DNA from: Mycolicibacterium phlei
GTDB taxonomy: Bacteria; Actinomycetota; Actinomycetes; Mycobacteriales; Mycobacteriaceae
Direction of reading: 5' to 3'
DNA: 64,000 nt
NCBI RefSeq assembly: GCF_001583415.1
Contig: NZ_CP014475.1
Location: 4,092,001-4,156,000 of the forward strand
Shown here: piece by piece, positions 7,869 to 16,380 of the stretch
Numbering within the stretch: the stretch's first letter is position 1
Layout: each line of letters starts with the position of its first letter
The notes under the pieces: generated by a model
Told to the model about the DNA's origin: nothing
The model's input: the letters and a program-made list of their open reading frames with translations, nothing else
The model's database searches: none
Translations under genes and position numbers: made by a program

Positions 7869-9544
7869 TTCTGCTTGCGCCGGTTCTTCGCCGGTGCACG
7901 GTCCGGCTGCAGGTTGATCTTCACCCCCGAAATGCGGGTGTTCTCAAGCGCTTTGATGGTCTTGCGGGGCAGCTTGGCGGGCAGCTCGACCAGCGAGAAG
8001 TCCGGCAGGATCGTGATGTGGCCGAAGTCGCTGCGGTGCAGGCCGCCCTCGTTGGCCAGCGCGCCGACGATGTGGCCCGGGCCGACCTTGTGCCGTTTAC
8101 CCACCGAGATGCGATACGTCGCCAGGTCGTCTCGGGTCCGGCGTTCCGGCCGCTCCCGGCGCGGCCGCTCGTCGCGGTCGCGCTCTCGACGCTTATCTGG
8201 CGGCGGCTCCTTCATGAAGAACTCCTCGCCGTCGCGGGTCTGCGCCGCCAGCGCAGCCGCGATATCGGCCATCGGCACGTCGTTCTCGCGTTCGTAGTCC
8301 TCGACCAGCTTGCGGAACAGGTCGATGCCCGGGGCGTTGAGCGCCTCGGAGATCGAGTCGCGGAACTTCGCGACCCGCTGGGCGTTGACGTCCTCGACGC
8401 TGGGCAGCTCGGCCTCGATCAGCTTCGAGCGGGTGGCCTTCTCGATCGACTTGAGCAGATGGCGCTCGCGCGGGGTGACGAACAGCAGCGCCTGACCCGA
8501 CCGGCCCGCCCGCCCGGTGCGCCCGATGCGGTGCACGTAGGACTCGGTGTCGTGCGGGATGTCGTAGTTCAGCACGTGCGAGATCCGCTCGACGTCCAGG
8601 CCGCGGGCGGCCACGTCGGTGGCGACGAGGATGTCGATGGTGCCGTCCTTGAGCGCGGCGATGGTGCGCTCGCGCTGCGCCTGCGGGATATCGCCGTTGA
8701 TGGCCGCCGCCGCGAACCCGCGGGCCCTGAGCCGCTCGGCGACCTCCTCGGTGGCCTGTTTGGTGCGGACGAACACGATCATCGCGTCGCCCTGCTCAAC
8801 CTCGAGCACCCTGGTCAGCGCGTCCATCTTGCGTGGCCCGGCGACCTGGATGTAGCGCTGCGAAATGTTCTCCGCGGTCGCGGTTTTCGACTTGACCGTG
8901 ACCTCGACGGGGTCGTGCAGGTACTTGGTGGTGATCTTCTTGATCGCCGCGGGCATGGTCGCGGAGAACAACGCCACCTGCTTGTACTCCGGGGTCTCGG
9001 CGAGGATGCGTTCGACCTCCTCGGCGAAGCCCATGGTCAGCATCTCGTCGGCCTCGTCGAGCACCAGGTAGTCCAGGTGCGACAGGTCCAGCCGGCCCTT
9101 CTCGAGGTGGTCGATCACCCGGCCCGGGGTGCCGACGACGACCTGCGCGCCGCGCTTGAGGCCGGCCAGCTGCGGACCGTAGGAGGCGCCGCCGTAGATG
9201 GGCAGCACGTTGATCTCGGGCAGGTGCGCACCGTAGCGGCCGAAGGCCTCGGCGACCTGCAGCGCAAGCTCGCGGGTGGGCGCCAGCACCAGGGCCTGGG
9301 TGTCGCGGCGCTTCGGGTCGATCTTGGACAGCAGCGGGATCGCGAACGCCGCCGTCTTGCCGGTACCGGTCTGCGCCAGCCCCACCACGTCGGAGCCGGC
9401 CAGCATCGCCGGTATGGTGGCCGCCTGGATGGCCGACGGCGTCTCGTAGCCGACGTCAGCGATGGCCCGCAGTACCGACGGATGTATCTGCAGGTCGTTG
9501 AAGGTGAGATCGGCGTTGGCCAGATCGGCCGTGGAAGACGTCAT
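7865..9544 (-). CDS. deaD: DEAD-box ATP-dependent RNA helicase DeaD/CsdA
   Basis: 559 residues. All main motifs are visible: Q-motif (ETPSAIQAATIP), Walker A AQTGTGKT (57-64), APTRELA, TPGR, DEAD (163-166), SATMP, and HRIGRTGRAGR. A charged Arg/Glu linker near 425-460 precedes a C-terminal DbpA/CsdA RNA-binding domain (ISVGKRHKVGPGHIVGALANEGG) and a basic tail, so this is the DeaD type used in ribosome assembly and cold adaptation. A TAGACT hexamer 9 nt before the ATG implies an almost leaderless transcript. Divergent from lprE. Confidence 0.95.
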   Translation of the reverse strand: MTSSTADLANADLTFNDLQIHPSVLRAIADVGYETPSAIQAATIPAMLAGSDVVGLAQTGTGKTAAFAIPLLSKIDPKRRDTQALVLAPTRELALQVAEAFGRYGAHLPEINVLPIYGGASYGPQLAGLKRGAQVVVGTPGRVIDHLEKGRLDLSHLDYLVLDEADEMLTMGFAEEVERILAETPEYKQVALFSATMPAAIKKITTKYLHDPVEVTVKSKTATAENISQRYIQVAGPRKMDALTRVLEVEQGDAMIVFVRTKQATEEVAERLRARGFAAAAINGDIPQAQRERTIAALKDGTIDILVATDVAARGLDVERISHVLNYDIPHDTESYVHRIGRTGRAGRSGQALLFVTPRERHLLKSIEKATRSKLIEAELPSVEDVNAQRVAKFRDSISEALNAPGIDLFRKLVEDYERENDVPMADIAAALAAQTRDGEEFFMKEPPPDKRRERDRDERPRRERPERRTRDDLATYRISVGKRHKVGPGHIVGALANEGGLHRSDFGHITILPDFSLVELPAKLPRKTIKALENTRISGVKINLQPDRAPAKNRRKQK

Positions 9545-9553
9545 CGTCCACCG

Positions 9554-9559
9554 AGTCTA
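9554..9559 (-). promoter_or_regulatory. -10 element of deaD
   Basis: TAGACT on the minus strand, 9 nt before the ATG at 9544, so the 5' leader should be no more than a few nucleotides. No Shine-Dalgarno sequence is seen. Confidence 0.45.
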
Positions 9560-9638
9560 GTGCCCGAAAGCTGCGGTTTTCGCCACGCGGTGTGTCGGCG
9601 CGACCTGTCCGGCGCAATTTGCAAGGGTGGCTCGAGTG

Positions 9639-10190
9639 ATGAGCACGGTTCGGTTCTTCAGCATCACCGCGATGGGAGCAGTCCTGATCGCCGGATGCGG
9701 GTCCGGCGACTCCACCGTCTCGAAGACCCCCGACGCCGCGCCGCCACCGGCCACGTCGGCGCCCGCCGCACCGGCGCCGACGGTCGCGCCGCCCAGCGCC
9801 GCGCCCGCCTCCGATCCCTGCGCGGTCAACCTCGCGGCGCCCGAGATCGCGCGGGCGGTGTCGGAGCTGCCCCGCGACCCGCGCAGCAACCAGGGCTGGA
9901 ACCCCGAGCCGCTGGCGGGCAACTACAACGAGTGCGCACCGCTGTCGGTGGTCATCGTCAAGGCCAACACCAACGCCAAGAACCCCAACACCCGCGCGGT
10001 GATGTTCCACCACGGCAGGTTCATCCCAACCGGGGTGCCCGACACCTACGGGTTCAACGGCCTGGACACCACGCAGACCACCGGGGACACCATCGCGCTG
10101 CGCTACTCCAGCGGTGTGCCCGGGCTGGACAGCGTGGTGAAGTTCCGGTGGAACGGCAACGGCGTGGAGCTGATCGGCAACACCCCCTGA
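9639..10190 (+). CDS. lprE: Lipoprotein, LprE/LppP family
   Basis: A small exported lipoprotein of about 183 residues. The signal peptide ends in the lipobox LIAGC, with the modified Cys about residue 20, followed by a Pro/Ala/Thr-rich linker of about 40 residues (disordered, cell-wall spanning) and a conserved globular domain with YNECAPLSVVIV and FHHGRFIPTGVPDTYGFNG. These features mark the LppP/LprE family. I prefer ATG 9639 because AAGGG lies about 11 nt upstream; GTG at 9636 or 9627 is possible and would add a few residues. Function is unknown. It occupies the Rv1252c position, divergent from deaD. Confidence 0.82.
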   Translation: MSTVRFFSITAMGAVLIAGCGSGDSTVSKTPDAAPPPATSAPAAPAPTVAPPSAAPASDPCAVNLAAPEIARAVSELPRDPRSNQGWNPEPLAGNYNECAPLSVVIVKANTNAKNPNTRAVMFHHGRFIPTGVPDTYGFNGLDTTQTTGDTIALRYSSGVPGLDSVVKFRWNGNGVELIGNTP

Positions 10191-10199
10191 TTTCCGTTG

Positions 10200-10263
10200 C
10201 GCCGAACGTGGGTTACCCGCACGCCGAAATGCCAATTCGCGTGCATTAAGCCCACACTCGGCG
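10200..10263 (+). repeat. 64-bp palindromic repeat R1, left copy
   Basis: Imperfect palindrome with outer arms CGCCGAACGTGGG and CCCACACTCGGCG and an inner GCACGC/GCGTGC pair; the two 25-nt arms pair at 18 of 25 positions. A second copy lies in inverted orientation at 11260-11323. Its last base directly abuts the stop codon of the enclosed AbiEi-like gene. Confidence 0.8.
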
Positions 10264-11163
10264 TCAGAGCCAGGAGATCCGCGCGTCGAGCCGAACCCGG
10301 TCGGCGTGCGGCCAGCCGCGCGCGGCCATGGCATCGCGCACCCGGGCGAGGAAGACGTGCGGTCGGTTCCTCAACAGGTCGCGACTGACCCGGATGATCA
10401 ACCAGCCGGCGGCGGCCAGCTCCGCCAGCCGGTCGATGTCACCGGCGTGCTGGGCCGGATCGTCCCAGTGCTGCGGGCCGTCGTACTCGACGCCGACCTG
10501 GTACGCGTCCCAGCCCATGTCGACACGACCGACGAACACGCCGTAGTCGTCGGTGACCAGGACCTGGGTCCGCGGCCGCGGAAACCCGGCGGCGATCAGC
10601 AACAGCCGGGTGCGGGTCTCCTGCGGTGACTCGGCGCCGCCGTCCATCAGCTCGACCACCCGCCGCAACTGGACGATGCCGCGGGCGCCGGGACGGGTCT
10701 CGGCGAGCCGCTCCACCTCGGCGGCCTTCAGGCCGGTGGCGTTGGCGAGCGCATCGACGTCGATGACCGCCCGCTCGAGGCTGGACCGCCTCCCGAGGTC
10801 GAAAGCGGTCCGGGGCGGCGTCGTCACCGGCGTCCCCCGAACCAGGCAGACCTCGTCGTCGCGCAACCCGGCCCGGTGGATACGAATGCCGTCAACATCA
10901 CAGAACTCGGGACGGATCAGTTCGGCGGGTGCGGCGCTGTCGATCCATCGCGTCCCATGCAGTGCGGCGGCCGACAACCCGGCGATCGTGGCGTCGCGCC
11001 CCGACCACAACCACGCCGCCAGGGCGCGACGGGTCGGCGTCAACTCGACACCCCTGGGCAGGTAGACGTTGCGGTAGATCATGCGGTGGCCGCTGGCCAG
11101 GCTCCGTCTGGTGACCAGTCCGGATGCGAGGGCTTCGGTGCCGACAAACGGTTGTGTGTTCAT
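10264..11163 (-). CDS. AbiEi-antitoxin-like / DUF559-type nuclease-fold protein
   Basis: 299 residues. The N-terminal third resembles the winged-helix and first part of AbiEi-type antitoxins (GLVTRRSLASGHRMIYRNVYLPRGVE, then SAAALHGTRW). The C-terminal part is a DUF559/Vsr-like PD-(D/E)XK fold: ETRTRLLLIAAGFPRPRTQ, then GRVDMGW, GVEYDGPQHW and a final GWLIIRVSRDLL. Catalytic-type residues (Asp of RVDMGW, Glu of VEYDG) are retained, so an active nuclease is possible. Proteins of this layout are often labelled type IV antitoxin-domain proteins, but no AbiEii toxin is adjacent. The gene interrupts the lprE-helicase pair of M. tuberculosis and is bracketed by inverted R1 repeats. No clear promoter or ribosome-binding site was found. 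Confidence 0.75.
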   Translation of the reverse strand: MNTQPFVGTEALASGLVTRRSLASGHRMIYRNVYLPRGVELTPTRRALAAWLWSGRDATIAGLSAAALHGTRWIDSAAPAELIRPEFCDVDGIRIHRAGLRDDEVCLVRGTPVTTPPRTAFDLGRRSSLERAVIDVDALANATGLKAAEVERLAETRPGARGIVQLRRVVELMDGGAESPQETRTRLLLIAAGFPRPRTQVLVTDDYGVFVGRVDMGWDAYQVGVEYDGPQHWDDPAQHAGDIDRLAELAAAGWLIIRVSRDLLRNRPHVFLARVRDAMAARGWPHADRVRLDARISWL

Positions 11164-11259
11164 GGAGTCACCGTCTGCGTGGATCCCACAACTTCGGGCG
11201 ACGACGACGGGTACGCGGCCGGACTGTGGATGAAGTGCCCGTTGGGGACAACCGCTGGG

Positions 11260-11323
11260 CGCCGAGTGTGGGCTTGTGACACGCCTGACTGGCGATTCGC
11301 GTGCGGGTAACCCACGTTCGGCG
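11260..11323 (-). repeat. 64-bp palindromic repeat R1, right copy (inverted)
   Basis: Read on the minus strand it is identical to the left copy over the first 25 and last 16 positions, with a diverged 23-bp centre of exactly the same length. It lies 96 bp upstream of the AbiEi-like start codon and 21 bp before the -10 of the nuclease-helicase gene. Confidence 0.8.
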
Positions 11324-11344
11324 GGGGACGTCGGCGGGCGGTCC

Positions 11345-11350
11345 TACAGT
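11345..11350 (+). promoter_or_regulatory. -10 element of leaderless nuclease-helicase gene
   Basis: TACAGT, 7 nt before the GTG at 11358. The same CTACAGTG-plus-GTG layout recurs before the gene at 39106. Confidence 0.5.
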
Positions 11351-11357
11351 GGCAGGC

Positions 11358-14300
11358 GTGTTCGTCGCCGGCGACCGCGTCATCTACAGCGCCTCCGACC
11401 TCGCAGCGGCCGCCCGCTGCGAGTACGCGCTGCTGCGCTCGTTCGACGCGAAGCTCGGCCGCGGCCCGGCCGTCGCCGCCGACGACGAACTGCTCGCCCG
11501 CACCGCCGACCTCGGCGCCGACCACGAACGACGCCACCTCGACGAGTTCCGCGACCGCGACGTGGCGATGATCGGCCGGCCGCCCTACACCGTCGAGGGT
11601 CTGACCGCCGCGGCCGAGCAGACCCGCCGGGCCGTCGAGCGCCGCGCCCCCGTCATCTACCAGGCCGCGATGTTCGACGGCCGCTTCGCCGGTTTCGCCG
11701 ACTTCCTGGTCGTCACCGACGACGGCACCTACCGGCTGCGCGACACCAAGCTGGCCCGCTCGGTCAAGGTCGAGGCGTTGCTGCAGATGGCCGCCTACGC
11801 CGAGGCGCTCACCGCCGCCGGGGTCCCGGTCGCCGACGAGGTGGAGCTGGTGCTCGGCGACGGCGCCACCGCCCGCTACCGCGTCGACGAGCTGCTGCCC
11901 GTCTACCTCCCCCGCCGCGCCGCTTTGCAGCGGCTGCTCGACGACCACCTGGCCTCCGGGAAGCCGGTCGACTGGGCCGACGAGTCCGTGCGCGCCTGCT
12001 TCCGCTGCCCCGAATGCGAGATCCAGGTCCGCGCCACCGACGACCTGCTGCTGGTGGCGGGGATGCGGGTAAGCCAGCGGGCCCGGCTGATCGACGCCGG
12101 GATCACCACCGTCGCCGAACTGGCCGACCACGACGGGCCCGTCCCCGAACTGCCCGCGCGCACCGTGCGGGCGCTGACGGCGCAGGCGCGGCTGCAGCGC
12201 ACCCCGTGGGTGGACGGCAGACCGCCGTACGAGATCGCCGACCCGCAGCCGTTGAACCTGCTGCCCGACCCCGACAAGGGCGACCTATTCTTCGACTTCG
12301 AGGGCGACCCGCTGTGGACGACCAACGGCCAGGAGTGGGGCCTGGAATACATGTGGGGTGTGCTGGAGGCCGGCGGCGCCTTCCGCCCGCTGTGGGCGCA
12401 TGACCGCGCGAGCGAACGCCGGGCGCTCGTCGACTTCCTCAAGTACGTCCGCCAGCGCCGCAAGCGCTACCCGAAGATGCACATCTACCACTACGCGGCC
12501 TACGAGAAGTCCGCGCTGCTGCGGCTGGCCGGTCGCTACGGCGTCGGCGAGGAGGAGGTTGACGACCTGCTGCGCAGCGGTGTGCTGGTGGACCTGTATC
12601 CGTTGGTACGCAAGAGTATTCGCGTCGGCACCGAGAACTACAGCCTCAAGTCGCTGGAACCGCTTTACATGGGTTCGGAGCTGCGCAGCGGCGACGTCAC
12701 CACCGCGACGGACTCGATCACCATGTACGCGCGGTACTGCGAGCTGCGCGCGGCAGGCCGCGACGACGAGGCCGCCAACACGCTCAAGCAGATCGAGGAC
12801 TACAACCGCTACGACTGCCGCTCCACCCACAAGCTGCGCGACTGGCTGATCAAACTGGCGATCGAGGCCAGCGTCCCGCCGCTGGGCCCGCAGCCGATCC
12901 CCGTCGCCGACGCCGCCGAGGAGACCGACGAACTGGCCCGCACCCTGGCCCGGTTCGCAGGCGACACCGTCGAGGAGCGCACCCCCGAGCAGACCGCCGT
13001 CGCGCTGATCGCCGCCGCCCGCGGCTACCACCGGCGCGAGGACAAGCCGTTCTGGTGGGCGCATTTCGACCGGCTCAACCATCCCGTCGACGAATGGGGT
13101 GACAACAGCGACGTGTTCCTCGCCGAGTCCGCCACCGTCGAGCAGGACTGGCACGTCCCGCCGAGGGCGCGCAAACGGCAGCGCCACGTCCGGCTCACCG
13201 GTGCGTTGGCGTCCGGCAGCCTGGGCCGCGAGGTGTTCGCGCTCTACGACCCGCCGTCGCCGCCCGGGATGGCCGACAGCACCGACCACCGGGCCGCGGG
13301 CAGCGCCGAGGTGATCGACGTCGACGACGAGAACCTGCCCACCGAGGTGCTGATCTGCGAACGCGAGGGTCCGCAGGGCACGTTCGACCAGTTGCCGTTC
13401 GCGCTGACGCCGCGCTCGATCGTGCCCACCACCAAGCTCCGCGAATCCATCGACGCGGCGGCCGCCGACATCGCGGCCGGGCTGCCCGACCTGCCGGACA
13501 CCGCCGTCGTCGACGTGCTGCTGCGCCGCCCGCCGCGCACCCGCAGCGGCACCCCGATCCCGCACACCGGCGACGTCGCCGCCGACATCACCGCCGCCCT
13601 GCGCGACCTGGACTCCTCCTACCTCGCCGTGCACGGCCCGCCCGGCACCGGCAAGACCTACACCGCCGCGCGGGTGATCGGCCGACTGGTCACCGAGGAC
13701 CGGTGGCGCGTCGGCGTCGTCGCACAGTCGCACGCGGTGGTGGAGAACCTGTTCCGCGATCTGGTGAAGGCCGGCGTCGACCCCGAGTGCATCGCGAAGA
13801 AGAACTGTCCGGAGAACGTCGGCTGCCAGTCGATCTCCCCCGACGCCTACGCGTCGTTCATCGCCGCCCACGACGGCTGCGTGATCGGCGGCACCACATG
13901 GGATTTCGCCAACGACACCCGAGTCGAGCCCGACAGCCTGGACCTGCTGGTCATCGAGGAGGCCGGCCAGTTCAGCCTCGCCAACACGATCGCCGTCGCG
14001 CGGGCGGCGCGCAACCTGATGCTGCTCGGCGATCCGCAGCAGCTGCCACAGGTCAGCCAGGGCCACCACCCCGAACCCGTCGACGAGTCGGCGCTGGGCT
14101 GGCTGGTCGGCGGGCATCGCACCCTGCCCGCCGAGCTCGGCTACTTCCTGGACCGCTCCTTCCGCATGCACCCGGCGGTGTGCGCACCGGTGTCCCGGCT
14201 GGCCTACGAGCGGCGGCTGCGGTCGGCCGAGGGCGCGCCGGCCGCGCGCAGGCTCGACGGCCACGCGCCGGGGGTGCGGGTGCTGACGGTCCCCCACGAC

Positions 14301-14741
14301 GGCAACTCGGTGGCCAGCCCCGAGGAGGCGGCGGCGATCACCGAGCAGATCACCGCGATGCTCGGCGCGACGTGGACCGACGAGGACGGCAGCCGCCCGC
14401 TCGGCCAGTCCGACGTGCTGGTGGTCGCGCCCTACAACGCGCAGGTGCTCACCGTGCAGGCCCATCTGGCGGCGGCCGGGCTGACCGACGTCGACGTGGG
14501 CACCGTGGACAAGTTCCAGGGCAGGCAGGCGCCGGTGGTGTTCGTGTCGATGACGGCGTCGTCGATCGACGACGTGCCCCGCGGAATCTCGTTCCTGCTC
14601 AACCGCAACCGGCTCAACGTGGCGATCAGCCGCGCGAAGTACCTGAGCGTGATCGTGCGCTCACAGGCGCTGACCGAGTACCTGCCGGGTACCCCACAGG
14701 GGCTGGTCGAACTCGGCGCGTTCCTGTCGCTGGCGCCCTAG
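11358..14741 (+). CDS. TM0106-type RecB-like nuclease fused to SF1 (Upf1-like) helicase
   Basis: About 1127 residues in three parts. The N-terminus is a RecB-like TM0106-family nuclease (YSASDLAAAARCEYALL; QAAMFDGRFAGFADFLV and YRLRDTKLARSVKVEALLQ resemble the catalytic D...DxK). A cysteine pair follows (CFRCPEC), then an RNase-H-like exonuclease domain (DLFFDFEGDP, HIYHYAAYEKSAL, NRYDCRSTHKLRDWL). The C-terminus is an SF1 helicase: Walker A HGPPGTGKTYTA (about 760), VIEEAGQ, GDPQQLPQV, APYNAQV, VDKFQGRQAPVVFVS, LNRNRLNVAISRAK. It should process DNA or RNA-DNA ends, but the pathway is unproven. GTG 11358 is chosen from the leaderless -10. It matches Rv1251c and overlaps the convergent MFS gene by 4 nt. 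Confidence 0.88.
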   Translation: MFVAGDRVIYSASDLAAAARCEYALLRSFDAKLGRGPAVAADDELLARTADLGADHERRHLDEFRDRDVAMIGRPPYTVEGLTAAAEQTRRAVERRAPVIYQAAMFDGRFAGFADFLVVTDDGTYRLRDTKLARSVKVEALLQMAAYAEALTAAGVPVADEVELVLGDGATARYRVDELLPVYLPRRAALQRLLDDHLASGKPVDWADESVRACFRCPECEIQVRATDDLLLVAGMRVSQRARLIDAGITTVAELADHDGPVPELPARTVRALTAQARLQRTPWVDGRPPYEIADPQPLNLLPDPDKGDLFFDFEGDPLWTTNGQEWGLEYMWGVLEAGGAFRPLWAHDRASERRALVDFLKYVRQRRKRYPKMHIYHYAAYEKSALLRLAGRYGVGEEEVDDLLRSGVLVDLYPLVRKSIRVGTENYSLKSLEPLYMGSELRSGDVTTATDSITMYARYCELRAAGRDDEAANTLKQIEDYNRYDCRSTHKLRDWLIKLAIEASVPPLGPQPIPVADAAEETDELARTLARFAGDTVEERTPEQTAVALIAAARGYHRREDKPFWWAHFDRLNHPVDEWGDNSDVFLAESATVEQDWHVPPRARKRQRHVRLTGALASGSLGREVFALYDPPSPPGMADSTDHRAAGSAEVIDVDDENLPTEVLICEREGPQGTFDQLPFALTPRSIVPTTKLRESIDAAAADIAAGLPDLPDTAVVDVLLRRPPRTRSGTPIPHTGDVAADITAALRDLDSSYLAVHGPPGTGKTYTAARVIGRLVTEDRWRVGVVAQSHAVVENLFRDLVKAGVDPECIAKKNCPENVGCQSISPDAYASFIAAHDGCVIGGTTWDFANDTRVEPDSLDLLVIEEAGQFSLANTIAVARAARNLMLLGDPQQLPQVSQGHHPEPVDESALGWLVGGHRTLPAELGYFLDRSFRMHPAVCAPVSRLAYERRLRSAEGAPAARRLDGHAPGVRVLTVPHDGNSVASPEEAAAITEQITAMLGATWTDEDGSRPLGQSDVLVVAPYNAQVLTVQAHLAAAGLTDVDVGTVDKFQGRQAPVVFVSMTASSIDDVPRGISFLLNRNRLNVAISRAKYLSVIVRSQALTEYLPGTPQGLVELGAFLSLAP

Positions 14742-16336
14742 TCGCGCGCGTGCCCGACCGTGGGCAGCGGGTCGGTGACGGGTTCCTCCCACTCGACGAC
14801 GTACTCCAGGTAGTCGTCCTCGTCGGGGGCGAACGCCTCGTCACCGCCGTACTCCACCGCCAGCGGCTGCGGCTCGACCAGCGGCCGGCGGGCGAACCCC
14901 AGCAGGAACAGCGCGGCGACGACGCCGAACAGCGCGACGAACCCGGACAGCAGCAGCGCCTGTGACATCGCCGCCGCGAACGGCGCCTGCAGGCCGGCGG
15001 GCAGATCGGTCACCCCCGCCCCCTCGGCGGATTGCCTTGCCCACGGCGGCATCTCGTCGTTGATCCGCCACGTCATGAACGCGGCCATGCTGGCGCTGCC
15101 CAGCACCGCGCCCACCTGCCGGGTGGTGTTGTAGACCCCCGAACCCGACCCCGCGAACTGCGGCGGCAGGTTGCGGGTGGCGGTGGCGGCCAGCGGCGAC
15201 CAGATGAACGCCATGCCGACACCCGTCACGGTCAGCGGAACCACGATCCGCCAGATCGGGGTCGTCGGCGTCATCTCGAACGCCAGCCAGGTGATGGCGA
15301 TCGCCAGCACCGAGAACCCGAACCCGATCACCGGCCGCGGGTGGGCGCGGTCCACGATCCGGCCCACGTACGGCGCGAGCAGGCTGGTCACGATCGCCAT
15401 CGGCGCGGTCAGCAGCGCGGCGCGCGTCGGCGACAGCCCGCACACCGCCTGCGCGTAGAACATGATCGGGACCATCATCCCGGTCACCACGAAGCCGATG
15501 GTGGCCACGCCGAGGTTGGACAGCGAGAAGTCACGGTCGCGGAAGATCACCAGCGGGATCAGCGGGTCACGCGGGTTGGCCGCCTGCCAGAACAGGAACG
15601 CCGCCATGAACCCGACGCCCAGCGCCATCAGGCCCCACACCCAGTGCGTCCAGGCGTGGGCCTGGCCCTCCTGCAGCGCGAAGACGATCAGGAACATCCC
15701 GACCCCGGACAGCAGCACGCCGAGCACGTCGAAGCGGGGCCGGCCGGTCGGCAGCTCGGGCACCAGCCACCACGCCAGCAGCACACCGGCGACGCCGATC
15801 GGCACGTTGACGAAGAAGATCCACTGCCAGCCGAGGCTGTCGACGAGGATCCCGCCGGCCAGCGGGCCCACCAGCGTGGCCACCCCGGCCGTCGCACCCC
15901 ACACGCTCATCGCCATGCCGCGGTTCGCGGCCGGGAACACCCGGGTGATCGTCGACAGCGTCTGCGGGGTCAGCAGCGCCGCCCCCATCCCCTGCACGAC
16001 GCGGGCGGCGACCAGCATCCCGATGGTGTCGGCCAGCCCGCACCACAGCGACGCCACCGTGAACACCGTCAGCCCGAGCAGGTACAGGTTGCGCGGGCCG
16101 AAGCGGTCACCGAGCCGACCGGACACCAGCAGCGGCACCGCGTAGGCGAGCAGGTAGGCGCTCGTCACCCACAGCACCGCGTCGTAGCTGGCCGACAGGC
16201 TGGCCATGATCGACGGGTTGGCCACCGAGACGATCGTCGCGTCCACCAGGATCATGAAGAAGCCGACCATCATCGCCCACAGCGCATGCCACGGGCTCGA
16301 TGTCGCGTTCTGCGAACGGATCACGGCTGAAAACAT
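14738..16336 (-). CDS. MFS drug exporter, DHA2 (EmrB/QacA) family
   Basis: A 532-residue inner-membrane protein with about 14 hydrophobic segments, the DHA2 count. MMVGFFMILVDATIVSVANPSI is the usual first helix with the conserved Asp, GRLGDRFGPRN is MFS motif A, and the segment around GATAGVATLVGPLAGGILVDSLGWQWIFFVNVPIG is motif C and its family extension. These proton antiporters expel drugs or lipophilic compounds; the substrate is not predictable. The C-terminal tail is acidic (GGDEAFAPDEDDYLEY). It lies 44 nt downstream of a second MFS gene on the same strand and is likely co-transcribed. Position matches Rv1250. The start is the ATG before AVIRSQ; no ribosome-binding site is obvious. 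Confidence 0.88.
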   Translation of the reverse strand: MFSAVIRSQNATSSPWHALWAMMVGFFMILVDATIVSVANPSIMASLSASYDAVLWVTSAYLLAYAVPLLVSGRLGDRFGPRNLYLLGLTVFTVASLWCGLADTIGMLVAARVVQGMGAALLTPQTLSTITRVFPAANRGMAMSVWGATAGVATLVGPLAGGILVDSLGWQWIFFVNVPIGVAGVLLAWWLVPELPTGRPRFDVLGVLLSGVGMFLIVFALQEGQAHAWTHWVWGLMALGVGFMAAFLFWQAANPRDPLIPLVIFRDRDFSLSNLGVATIGFVVTGMMVPIMFYAQAVCGLSPTRAALLTAPMAIVTSLLAPYVGRIVDRAHPRPVIGFGFSVLAIAITWLAFEMTPTTPIWRIVVPLTVTGVGMAFIWSPLAATATRNLPPQFAGSGSGVYNTTRQVGAVLGSASMAAFMTWRINDEMPPWARQSAEGAGVTDLPAGLQAPFAAAMSQALLLSGFVALFGVVAALFLLGFARRPLVEPQPLAVEYGGDEAFAPDEDDYLEYVVEWEEPVTDPLPTVGHARD

Positions 16337-16380
16337 CTCGGAGGGGTCGACTCGCTCGGGGTCCAGCCGACGCTACGGCA

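Noticed and set aside
12285..14465. 726-codon minus-strand frame inside the nuclease-helicase gene
   Set aside because: Mirror frame of a conserved gene; composition His/Arg/Val-rich and no motif.
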